Of a stretch of DNA of 64,000 bases, positions 28,767-36,213 are shown one piece after another. The position numbers and the translations under genes were made by a program. Source of the DNA: Bradyrhizobium sp. CCGUVB4N (lineage in GTDB: Bacteria > Pseudomonadota > Alphaproteobacteria > Rhizobiales > Xanthobacteraceae); the NCBI RefSeq assembly GCF_024199945.1, contig NZ_JANADP010000001.1, positions 496,001-560,000 on the forward strand. Direction: 5' to 3'. Each line of letters begins with the position of its first letter. The first letter of the stretch is position 1. A model generated the notes under the pieces. The model made no database searches. It was given only the letters and a program-made list of their open reading frames with translations, and was not told where the DNA came from.

Positions 28767-29093
28767 GCGCTACTCCGGCATCCGCAGGCCAGGCGAGACC
28801 GGCCGTTCGCTCGTGGGCGCACGGTCGAGACCGAGCGGCCCGGCCTCTGCGGCCAGGCGCTGTTGCAAGGATCGGCCTTGTCCGAACCGTCGTCGCGTCT
28901 GCATCGGGAGCATCCCAAACTCCCTGCCCGGCTCGAACTATACCCGGCGATGCGAGTCTCGCAACCCATTGTTTTAAAAAGAGTATTCTGCTCATAAGCC
29001 GATTTTCAGGGAGTTTGAGGAACTTTAGGCAAATGAGTGAATTGAGTAATTTACTAACCCAACAGTGCCCAACCCACTGCAGCGAGAAAGGCC
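28767..29093. other. 327-bp intergenic region
   Basis: No convincing gene is seen; short open frames on both strands lack plausible starts and family features. The right part (about 28970-29065) is clearly more A+T-rich than its surroundings and probably holds the promoter of the 29094 gene. Confidence 0.5.
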
Positions 29094-29339
29094 ATGCAGG
29101 ATCTCCGCGGAGAACGTCTTCAAATCATGCTCACCCCGGAAGAGCTTTCGCTCATTGATGATTTCAGGTTTGCCCACCGCATGCCGACCCGGGCGGCGGC
29201 GATTCGGGAGTTGCTCAAGCTGGGGCTCGCCGCCAAGCCGGTGCAGGCCGATGGCAGCCGCTCCAGCCATTACGGTCTGTTCGACCGCGGACCCGATGGA
29301 CACAAGCCGAGCGGCGAGGGCAACCAGGAGCCGGGCTAG
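29094..29339 (+). CDS. Small ribbon-helix-helix-like protein
   Basis: The protein has 81 residues. The stretch RLQIMLTPEELSLIDDFRFA, then MPTRAAAIRELLKLGL, has the strand-helix-turn-helix pattern of RHH DNA-binding proteins (CopG/MetJ-like), with a hydrophilic tail after residue 50. GAGAAAGG precedes the ATG. RHH proteins bind DNA as dimers, often repressing their own gene; no adjacent toxin gene is evident. An antitoxin role is possible but not supported here. Confidence 0.75.
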   Translation: MQDLRGERLQIMLTPEELSLIDDFRFAHRMPTRAAAIRELLKLGLAAKPVQADGSRSSHYGLFDRGPDGHKPSGEGNQEPG

Positions 29340-29485
29340 TCCAGCCAGGTTAGTCCAGCCAAGTTAATCCAGTCGGGCGTGCTCATGCCGGCACGCGCGT
29401 TCAGCGTTCGCTCAGACAGGTGCGGTTACATCAGTCTCGATCTTCCGCACCTTGTATTCGCGCGGCGTTTCCATATCTCACTGGC

Positions 29486-29746
29486 ATGATGCAGCTCACT
29501 CTCGTTCAGGACCAGGCGATACAGGCGTTGATGGCAGGCGCCGTCGGCGCCGACACATTCGATCGCCTCTTTGCAGGCATCCGTTTCGACAGGCTCGACG
29601 GTACGATGCTCTATGCCTTCGCCAAGGACGAGGAGATCGCATCCGACATCGAGGACGGTTATTCGATCTACATTGCCGCTGTCGCATCGCGTGTGCTGAA
29701 GCGCCAGGTCGATGTCGTCGTCGTGATGCCGAAGGTCCTGCAGTAG
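29486..29746 (+). CDS. Small protein, 86 residues, unknown
   Basis: The frame starts with two tandem Met codons (29486, 29489). The sequence (FDRLFAGIRFDRLDGTMLYA and IEDGYSIYIAAVASRVLKRQ) looks like a folded alpha/beta protein ending VDVVVVMPKVLQ. No family is recognised and no strong ribosome site is visible. The longer frame opening at 29420 is less likely. Confidence 0.5.
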   Translation: MMQLTLVQDQAIQALMAGAVGADTFDRLFAGIRFDRLDGTMLYAFAKDEEIASDIEDGYSIYIAAVASRVLKRQVDVVVVMPKVLQ

Positions 29747-29844
29747 ATAACCCCGACAGTGCACGCAGACCGACCGGCGCAGGCGTGACCTCCGCCTGAA
29801 ACCACGCTACCCTCTTGGGACAAGAACAAGAGGAAACGCCAATC

Positions 29845-31542
29845 GTGTACGACTACATTATCGTGGGCGGCGGCTCGGCGGGGTCCGTGCTGGCCCACCG
29901 GCTCTCCGCCAGGAGCGCCAACAAGGTCCTGCTGTGCGAAGCCGGACAGGACACACCACCCGGCAATGAACCCGCCGAAATCCGCGACAGCTATCCCGGC
30001 ACCGCCTATTTCGATCCGCGCTTCCACTGGACGGAATTGAAGGTCACGACGCAGGTCGTCAGCCACAACAATCCGAACGAAGCGCGTCCGCCGTTGCGCA
30101 AATACGAGCAGGCGCGCGTGCTCGGCGGCGGCTCCTCGATCAACGGCCAGATGGCCAATCGCGGCGCACCGACCGACTACGACGAATGGGACGCGCGCGG
30201 GGCCTCCGGCTGGACCTGGAACGACGTGCTGCCGTTCTTCAAGAAGGTCGAGCGCGACCTCGATTTCGACGGCCCGTATCACGGCAAGGACGGCCGCATT
30301 CCCGTGCGCCGCATTCCGCGCGAGCACTGGACCCGGCATTCGCAGGCCTTCGCCGATGCCTTCGATCAGGCCGGCCATCGATATCTGCCGGATCAGAACG
30401 GCGAATTCGTCGACGGTTATTTCCCGGTGACGCATTCCAACCAGGCCGAGCAGCGCGTCTCGGCCGCGATGGGCTATCTCGATCGCGACACGCGCAAGCG
30501 TTCGAACCTGACGGTCTCCACCCACACGCAGGTGAGAGAGCTGATCTTCGACGGCACGCAATGCGTCGGCGTGAAGGCCGTCGTCGACGGTCGCGCGCAG
30601 GAATTCCGCGGACGCGAGATCATTCTCTCCTCTGGTGCCATCCATTCGCCGGCGCATCTGTTGCGCGCCGGCATCGGCCCGGTCGGCCACCTCAAGGATA
30701 TGGGCATCCCGGTGCGGATGGGGCTCGCCGGCGTCGGCCAGCGCCTGATGGATCATCCTTCGATCTCGCTGTCGTCCTTCGTCCGCCGCGGCGCGCGCAT
30801 GAACGAGCACACGCGGCGCCACATGCAGCTTGGCCTGCGTTATTCGTCGGGCCTCGCGGGCGTGCCGAAGGGCGACATGTTCGTCGTCCTGCTCAGCAAG
30901 TCCGCCTGGCATGCGGTCGGGGAGCAGATCGGCTCGCTGCTGACCTTCGTCAACAAGACCTATTCGGAGACCGGACAGGTCAAGCTCGCCTCGCGCGATC
31001 CGTCGGCCGAGCCGATCGTCGAGTTCAATCTCCTGTCCGACCGGCGCGATCTCGAGCGCCTGATGAGCGGCTTCCGCAAGATGGCGGCCATCCAGATGAG
31101 CGACATCGTGAAGAAGGTGACGGACAAGCCGTTTCCGGCCGCCTATACCGACAAGGTCCGCAAGATCGGCGTGGTCAACACCAGGAACAGGATCTTGACC
31201 AGGATCGCCGCGACGCTGATGGACGGGCCGGCGGCGCTGCGCCACTACATGATCGATAATTTCGTCGTCGAAGGCTTCACCTTCGACCAGGTGATCAACG
31301 ACGACGAGGCGCTGGAAGCCTTCGTGCGCAAGGCGACCATCGGCGTGTGGCACGCCTCGTGCTCATGCCGCATGGGCCGGGCCGACGATCCGATGGCGGT
31401 GGTCGACGCCCAGGGCCGCGTCAAGGGCATCCAGGGCCTGCGCGTCGTCGACGCCTCGATCTTCCCGGTGGTGCCGTGCGCCAACACCAATTTTCCGGTG
31501 CTGATGTCGGCGGAGAAGATCGCGGCCGGGATGATGCAGTGA
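29845..31542 (+). CDS. GMC-family FAD oxidoreductase (choline dehydrogenase-like)
   Basis: The protein has 565 residues. The N-terminal dinucleotide-binding motif is DYIIVGGGSAGSVLAHRLS. GMC signature 1 is near residue 85-105 (GGGSSINGQMANRG) and signature 2 near 250-265 (SSGAIHSPAHLLRAGIGP). The catalytic His is in VWHASCSCRMG and the C-terminal FAD segment is VPCANTNFPVLMSAEKIA. I chose the GTG at 29845, which gives the usual family N-terminus; a TTG at 29815 would add ten residues. Members oxidise alcohols such as choline, polyols or alkanols. The substrate is not evident, and no betaine genes are nearby. Confidence 0.92.
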   Translation: MYDYIIVGGGSAGSVLAHRLSARSANKVLLCEAGQDTPPGNEPAEIRDSYPGTAYFDPRFHWTELKVTTQVVSHNNPNEARPPLRKYEQARVLGGGSSINGQMANRGAPTDYDEWDARGASGWTWNDVLPFFKKVERDLDFDGPYHGKDGRIPVRRIPREHWTRHSQAFADAFDQAGHRYLPDQNGEFVDGYFPVTHSNQAEQRVSAAMGYLDRDTRKRSNLTVSTHTQVRELIFDGTQCVGVKAVVDGRAQEFRGREIILSSGAIHSPAHLLRAGIGPVGHLKDMGIPVRMGLAGVGQRLMDHPSISLSSFVRRGARMNEHTRRHMQLGLRYSSGLAGVPKGDMFVVLLSKSAWHAVGEQIGSLLTFVNKTYSETGQVKLASRDPSAEPIVEFNLLSDRRDLERLMSGFRKMAAIQMSDIVKKVTDKPFPAAYTDKVRKIGVVNTRNRILTRIAATLMDGPAALRHYMIDNFVVEGFTFDQVINDDEALEAFVRKATIGVWHASCSCRMGRADDPMAVVDAQGRVKGIQGLRVVDASIFPVVPCANTNFPVLMSAEKIAAGMMQ

Positions 31543-31550
31543 TCGGCTTC

Positions 31551-31674
31551 CGTGTCCCGGGCGCAGCGCAGCGTGCAACGTTGCGCTGCTGAACCGGGAC
31601 CCAGGATGCCTCGGCATGGGCCCCGGCTCTGCAGCGCATCACTTCGTGCTGCGCAGCGTCCGGGGCACGAGATC
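31551..31674. repeat. Intergenic palindromic element, family D, copy 2
   Basis: The left end CGTGTCCCGGGCGCAGCG pairs with the right end GCGCAGCGTCCGGGGCACG. Internal AACCGGGACCCAGG and GGGCCCCGGCTCTGCAGCG also pair. It is shorter than the copy at 324-462 but shares its end sequences. It lies between convergent genes. Confidence 0.7.
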
Positions 31675-31683
31675 GTAACTAGC

Positions 31684-33783
31684 TCACGCCGCCCGGAGAT
31701 CGCCGACGAAGCGGTCGACGTCGCGCTTGAGATCGTCCGACAGGCGCGCCAGCATCTTGGCGGAATCCAGCACTTCGCCGGCGGCTGCCCCCGTCTGCCC
31801 TGCGGCCTGCGAGACGCCGGAGATGTGCCGCGAGACTTCGTTGGTGCCTTGGGAAGCCTGCTGCACGTTGCGCGCGATCTCGCGCGTTGCGGCGCCCTGC
31901 TCCTCGACCGCGGCGGCGATCGCAGCCGCGATCTCGTTGACGCGCTGGATGGTGGTGCCGATCGACTGGATCGCGGTCACCGACGACTTGGTCGCGCCCT
32001 GGATCGCGGCGACCTGCCCGGTGATCTCCTCGGTCGCTTTCGCCGTTTGGGTCGCGAGGTTCTTCACCTCGGATGCGACCACCGCAAAACCACGGCCGGC
32101 TTCGCCCGCGCGCGCCGCCTCGATGGTGGCGTTGAGCGCGAGCAGATTGGTCTGTTCCGCAATGCCGGTGATCAGCGCGACGACATCGCCGATGCGCTGG
32201 GCGGCATCGGCGAGCGCCTGCACCTCGGTATTGGTGCGATCGGCTTCGCTGGCGGCGGCGCCTGCAATGCTGGAGGATTCCGCGACCTGACGGCTGATCT
32301 CGGTGATTGAGGCCGAGAGCTCTTCGGTGGCCGCCGCAACCGTCTGAACGTTGGAGGAGGCATCGCCCGACAGGCTCGCGACCGAGGCCGCCTTGGACGA
32401 ACCCTGCTCGGCGGTCGACGACATCGACTGCGCGGTGGCGTTGAGCTCGCCGGAGGCCGAGGCCAGCGTGTGCAGCGATTCCGTGACGGTCTTCTCGAAC
32501 TGCTCGATCAAGCCGTCGACGGCATGCTGGCGCCGCTCCTTCCGGCCCTGCTCGGCCGCCTGCTCCTCGGCGAGGCGATCGCCGGTGATCATGTTCTCCC
32601 TGAACACCGACACCGCACGGGACATTTCCCCGATCTCGTCGCCGCGCTCGATGCCGGCGAGCTCGATCGCATAGTCACGCTCGGCAAGGGAGCGCATCGC
32701 CTGCGTCAGCTTGCGGATCGGCGCGCTGACGCGGCGGTTCACCAGGATGAAGCCGAACACCGTGATGGCGAGCGCGACCAGCATCATGCCGCCATTGAGC
32801 GCGAGGCTCCATTTCGCCGATGTCATCTGCTGACCGGCGCGGGAGACCATTTCAGCCAGCGCGGCCTGGCCGGCCTCGACGGTGTAATTGAGGATTGCGG
32901 TGTTGAGCTTGGAGAGATCCTCGACCTTGATGTCGATGGTCTGGTTGTTGCTCAGCGCCTTGATGAAGCCCTGCTGGCGCTCGGTCATGGCGGCGGCCTC
33001 GCCCTGCTTCGAGCGCGCGATCACGTCGGTGAGGCTGGCCGGCGCATCAGGGCGCGCCGCGACATCCAGCACCTGGCTCCAGGCCTGCTTGGCGCGGCCG
33101 GTGTCCTCGGCGGCGCCGACCATGTCGGCGGCGCTCCACGGCTTGCCGGCCGCGGCTGCGGCTTCGAGACGGATGGCGACGGAGCCACCGTTCGCACGCG
33201 CCGCCCAGGCCGACTGCTTGATGCCGAGGAGATGATCGACCACGGGATCGGTGAGCTTGAGCGCGTTCTCGATCTCGCCGGTCAGCGCCAGAATGGCATC
33301 GAGATAATCCTGCGCGCCCTTGCGAAACTCGTCGCCGACCTTGGCGTCACGCGTGGCCTTCGGCTGATGGATGGCGCCTTCCGCCTTGGTCCGCAACGGC
33401 ACGAGGGCGTCGTGGATCGCGACCAGCTTGCTGGTGCCGGCGGCCAGACGGGAATCGCTCACGCCCGCGAGGCGGTCGAGCACGTTCTTGTAGGCGGCCT
33501 CCGATACGGCGCGGTTGGTGGCGATGCGGTCGTCGGCATTGGAATTGGCCGGGGCGTCCGCCACCAGCGCCGACAGGAAGGTGCCGCGCTCGAGCCGGAA
33601 GCCGAGCAGGGTCGCAAACAGCTGCTGGTCGGTGCTGGCGAAGCGCTCGACCTTCTGCGCCGCGTTGTTGCGCTCGATGGCGCCGAACAGCCCGGTCGAG
33701 AGCTGCCCGACCAGGAACAGGCCGAGGACGCCGATGATGGCGCCGAGAACCGAACGAATGGAGGGATTGCCGAACAATGCCAT
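31684..33783 (-). CDS. Methyl-accepting chemotaxis protein
   Basis: The chemoreceptor has 699 residues. TM1 is at about 11-34. A large periplasmic helical sensor region runs to about 315, and TM2 is near 318-342 ([18 protein letters not shown]), followed by HAMP ([19 protein letters not shown]). The cytoplasmic signalling hairpin contains the highly conserved tip [20 protein letters not shown], continuing [18 protein letters not shown]. Four- and seven-residue Ala/Ser/Glu-rich methylation helices flank it. No other chemotaxis gene is in the window, so its array partners lie elsewhere. The sensor domain does not match a ligand class I can name; its length suggests a nitrate/McpB-like helical bundle. 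Confidence 0.93.
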   Translation of the reverse strand: MALFGNPSIRSVLGAIIGVLGLFLVGQLSTGLFGAIERNNAAQKVERFASTDQQLFATLLGFRLERGTFLSALVADAPANSNADDRIATNRAVSEAAYKNVLDRLAGVSDSRLAAGTSKLVAIHDALVPLRTKAEGAIHQPKATRDAKVGDEFRKGAQDYLDAILALTGEIENALKLTDPVVDHLLGIKQSAWAARANGGSVAIRLEAAAAAGKPWSAADMVGAAEDTGRAKQAWSQVLDVAARPDAPASLTDVIARSKQGEAAAMTERQQGFIKALSNNQTIDIKVEDLSKLNTAILNYTVEAGQAALAEMVSRAGQQMTSAKWSLALNGGMMLVALAITVFGFILVNRRVSAPIRKLTQAMRSLAERDYAIELAGIERGDEIGEMSRAVSVFRENMITGDRLAEEQAAEQGRKERRQHAVDGLIEQFEKTVTESLHTLASASGELNATAQSMSSTAEQGSSKAASVASLSGDASSNVQTVAAATEELSASITEISRQVAESSSIAGAAASEADRTNTEVQALADAAQRIGDVVALITGIAEQTNLLALNATIEAARAGEAGRGFAVVASEVKNLATQTAKATEEITGQVAAIQGATKSSVTAIQSIGTTIQRVNEIAAAIAAAVEEQGAATREIARNVQQASQGTNEVSRHISGVSQAAGQTGAAAGEVLDSAKMLARLSDDLKRDVDRFVGDLRAA

Positions 33784-33937
33784 GGGGAGCGCCGGATCTC
33801 TGAATCTGAAAAAGATGCAGAAAAATACCGGCGTGCCCCTAAGATTTGGTTCACCACATCTACCCGGGTCCGCAGGCCGCGCGCGAGCGAGGCCCGATCG
33901 GTAGCCGGGGAGGGCTGGCTAGCTCAGGTCGCGCGGT

Positions 33938-34060
33938 TCATTTCGCCCGTCTGGCGGCCTGGATCTCGACGAACTCGGCGTCCGGATGCGTAACGATGGT
34001 CGTGAACATGATGCCGCTGATGATGAGCGACCAGGCGGTGTCCCAATAAATCCAAAACAC
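33938..34060 (-). CDS. Small membrane protein, 40 residues
   Basis: GTG start with an ideal GGAGG 7 bases upstream, and stop TGA at 33938-33940. The peptide starts MFWIYWDTAWSLIISGIMFT and continues with THPDAEFVEIQAARRAK. It has one hydrophobic, Trp-rich helix followed by a charged tail. It is not part of any larger gene. The Shine-Dalgarno sits inside a 15-base tandem duplication at 34064-34093. Function unknown; single-helix small proteins often modulate membrane complexes. The excellent ribosome site is the main support. Confidence 0.6.
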   Translation of the reverse strand: MFWIYWDTAWSLIISGIMFTTIVTHPDAEFVEIQAARRAK

Positions 34061-34063
34061 TTT

Positions 34064-34093
34064 CCAGCCTCCGTTTTGCCAGCCTCCGTTTGG
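34064..34093. repeat. Tandem 15-base duplication containing a Shine-Dalgarno
   Basis: Two adjacent copies, CCAGCCTCCGTTTTG and CCAGCCTCCGTTTGG, differ at one base. Read on the minus strand, each contains GGAGG. The proximal one is placed ideally for the 40-residue gene at 33938-34060. Confidence 0.8.
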
Positions 34094-34191
34094 CGTCCTC
34101 CGCCCGCGGGACCGGAGTAACGGCGCGACAAGGCTGCCGTTCCCTGGAGATCCCGTGGCCGGGCCTCGGCTCGAGCAGGAGCCGACGAAGC

Positions 34192-34383
34192 TTAGCGCTT
34201 TCTGGTGTTGGTCGGCGATACCTTGCGATCGGTTTGATCGGCCTGACCGGTGTGGCGCTTTGCCACGACGTCTTCATCCCGCGGGCCTTCACGCGGGCGC
34301 GGCGGCGGCTTGGGCTGGCCGGACTGGCCGCCGTGCTTGCCGCCCATATCGGGTTTGCCTTCGAGGTCGTTTTCGCGGGGCAT
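34192..34383 (-). CDS. Small disordered hydrophilic protein, 63 residues
   Basis: The sequence is very rich in Gly, Pro, Lys, Arg and Asp (PDMGGKHGGQSGQPKPPPRP) and has almost no hydrophobic residues, so it is expected to be unstructured. The ATG lacks a strong ribosome site. Codon bias fits the region and the opposite strand shows no better candidate. Function unknown. Confidence 0.5.
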   Translation of the reverse strand: MPRENDLEGKPDMGGKHGGQSGQPKPPPRPREGPRDEDVVAKRHTGQADQTDRKVSPTNTRKR

Positions 34384-34513
34384 GCCGGGTCAATGCGCGC
34401 GGCCGGCAATGGTTCTTAATTAACCCGCACGGTATCGGCTGTGAACGAGTTCATACGCTCGCCGCCTTTTGCAGTGCAGGATGGCCGAACCCTGGACGGA
34501 CGGATTTGGCCTG

Positions 34514-34651
34514 ATGCGGAAGCAACTCGTCGCCTGGACTATCCTGACCTCGGCCCTGGTCGCGGTCGCGGTCTGGACCGTGCTCGGCCCGCCCGACCGT
34601 CCCGCCGGCCCGCATCTGCCCTCGCGCGACCTGACGGCTGCGGTGCGTTAA
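34514..34651 (+). CDS. Small single-TM protein, 45 residues
   Basis: ATG at 34514 preceded by GGACGGA. One hydrophobic helix (VAWTILTSALVAVAVWTVLG) is followed by a Pro-rich tail (PPDRPAGPHLPSRD). An ATG at 34481 would add 11 residues but has a poorly placed ribosome site. Tentative. Confidence 0.4.
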   Translation: MRKQLVAWTILTSALVAVAVWTVLGPPDRPAGPHLPSRDLTAAVR

Positions 34652-34774
34652 CGCCCGCAACCGCACCGATACAATTTCGGCATCGATCGATCCCAATTGG
34701 ATTTTGGTACAGCGGAACACGAGCCGCTATCTTCTGCCGCAAAACAACGACCCCACACCGGCCGGAGGACGCCC

Positions 34775-35902
34775 ATGATCAGACCGACGCGCACCGCATC
34801 CCGCGCTGCGACGACCACCACACTCTTCACCGCTCTTGTCGCCTCTCTTGCCCTCGTTTCCGGAGTCCGTGCCGGCATGGCCGAAACCTTCGCCTATGTC
34901 GGCAATGCCGACTCCAACGACATCAGCGTGTTCAAGATCGCCGACAACGGTGAGATGACGCCGGTGCAGACGGCCGCCTTCACCGGCGTCGAAAAGCCTG
35001 GCTCCTCCACGCCGCTTGCGATCACGCCGGACCATCGCGTGCTGATCGCCGGCGTCCGCTCGCAGCCGTTCCTCGCGGTGAGCTTTGCGATCGATCCCAA
35101 GACGGGTCTCCTCAGCCATATCGGCAACGGGCCGCTCGCCGACAGCATGGCCAACATCGCCACCGACCGCGGCGGCAAGGTGCTGTTCAGCGCCTCCTAT
35201 GGCGGCAACAAGGTCGCGCTGAATCCGCTTCAAGCCAACGGCGTCGTCGCCGAGCCGAAGCAGGTGATCCCGACCGGGCTGAACGCACATGCCTTCCTGC
35301 CCTCGCCCGACAACCGTTTCGTGTTCGCGACCAATCTCGGTTCGGACCAGGTGTTGAGCTTTGCGTTCGATGCCGCTGCGGGCACGCTGACGCCGAGCGA
35401 TCCTCCGTCGATCAAGACGCCGGAGAAATCCGGGCCGCGGCACTTCGTGTTCCATCCCAACGGCAAGTTCGTCTATCTCATCCACGAGCTGAACGGCGAC
35501 GTCGCAGCCTACAGCTATGAAGCCAAGAGCGGAGCCTGGGACGAGGTTCAGCGCACGACTGCATTGCCTGAAGGCTTCAACGGAAAGCCCTGGGCGGCCG
35601 ACATCCACATCACCCCGGACGGCCGCTTCCTCTACGCGTCCGAGCGCACCACCAACACGCTCACCGCCTACAAGGTCGATGCATCAACCGGCAAGCTGAC
35701 CACGATCGGCAGCGTGCCGACCGAGAAGCAGCCGCGCGGCTTCAACATCGATCCGACCGGCCGCTACCTCGCCGCGGTCGGCGAGCTGTCCGACGGCATG
35801 ACGGTCTACGCCATCGACCAGAGCAGCGGCGCACTCAGCAAGCTGAAATCCTACCCCACCGGCAAGAAGCCGAACTGGGTGGAGTTCTTGACGCTGAACT
35901 GA
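34775..35902 (+). CDS. Lactonase-family beta-propeller protein (6-phosphogluconolactonase/YbhE-like), exported
   Basis: The protein has 375 residues. GGAGGA lies 5 bases before the ATG. An N-terminal signal peptide ends near GVRAGMA. The mature protein has the seven-bladed propeller repeats of the YbhE family (FAYVGNADSNDISVFKI, RHFVFHPNGKFVYLIHELNG and TPDGRFLYASERTTNTLTAY). Cytoplasmic members hydrolyse 6-phosphogluconolactone. Export argues against that substrate here, so an extracytoplasmic lactone or muconolactone-type role is more likely. The neighbours give no pathway hint. Confidence 0.87.
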   Translation: MIRPTRTASRAATTTTLFTALVASLALVSGVRAGMAETFAYVGNADSNDISVFKIADNGEMTPVQTAAFTGVEKPGSSTPLAITPDHRVLIAGVRSQPFLAVSFAIDPKTGLLSHIGNGPLADSMANIATDRGGKVLFSASYGGNKVALNPLQANGVVAEPKQVIPTGLNAHAFLPSPDNRFVFATNLGSDQVLSFAFDAAAGTLTPSDPPSIKTPEKSGPRHFVFHPNGKFVYLIHELNGDVAAYSYEAKSGAWDEVQRTTALPEGFNGKPWAADIHITPDGRFLYASERTTNTLTAYKVDASTGKLTTIGSVPTEKQPRGFNIDPTGRYLAAVGELSDGMTVYAIDQSSGALSKLKSYPTGKKPNWVEFLTLN

Positions 35903-35963
35903 GGTTCGTCCTCGTACCCTCGTCCAAGGCAGGGCTGTCGCCGTTGCGGGAAGCTCGCCTGTG

Positions 35964-36102
35964 GCCATCCTTCGAGACGCCCGCCTCCGGCGGGCCCTCA
36001 GGATCAGGACGGAGTGTGTGGCGGCAATTGCAAGGGGGCGACGATGCTGCGGAGCCTCATCCTGAGGAGACCGCGGAGCGGTCGTCTCGAAGGACGAGGC
36101 GC
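35964..36102. repeat. Intergenic palindromic element, family E
   Basis: The left part has CATCCTTCGAGACGCCCGCC and GGCGGGCCCTCAGGAT. The right part has the inverted CTCATCCTGAGGAGACC and GGTCGTCTCGAAGGACGAG. The whole element can fold as one long imperfect hairpin. Single copy in the window. Confidence 0.75.
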
Positions 36103-36135
36103 TCGCTCAGGCCTCGCCAAGCCCATATGCGATAG

Positions 36136-36158
36136 CCCTCCCCCACAAAGGGGGAGGG
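36136..36158. terminator. 9-bp G+C hairpin between convergent genes
   Basis: Perfect arms CCCTCCCCC (36136-36144) and GGGGGAGGG (36150-36158) with an ACAAA loop. There is no run of T, so it is not a classical terminator. It may be a decayed end of a family B repeat, whose ends have the same style, and may still block transcription or protect 3' ends. Confidence 0.45.
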
Positions 36159-36213
36159 TAGGAAGACAGCGTTGCTGTCGGCCGAACGCGATACGACTTC
36201 GACCCGTCGCGCC

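Noticed and set aside
28671..28997. Plus-strand frame of about 108 codons
   Set aside because: It overlaps the small minus-strand gene and has an atypical Arg/Cys/Ser-rich product with no plausible ribosome site.
29094..29339. Antitoxin of a toxin-antitoxin pair
   Set aside because: The RHH-like protein has no adjacent toxin gene on either side.
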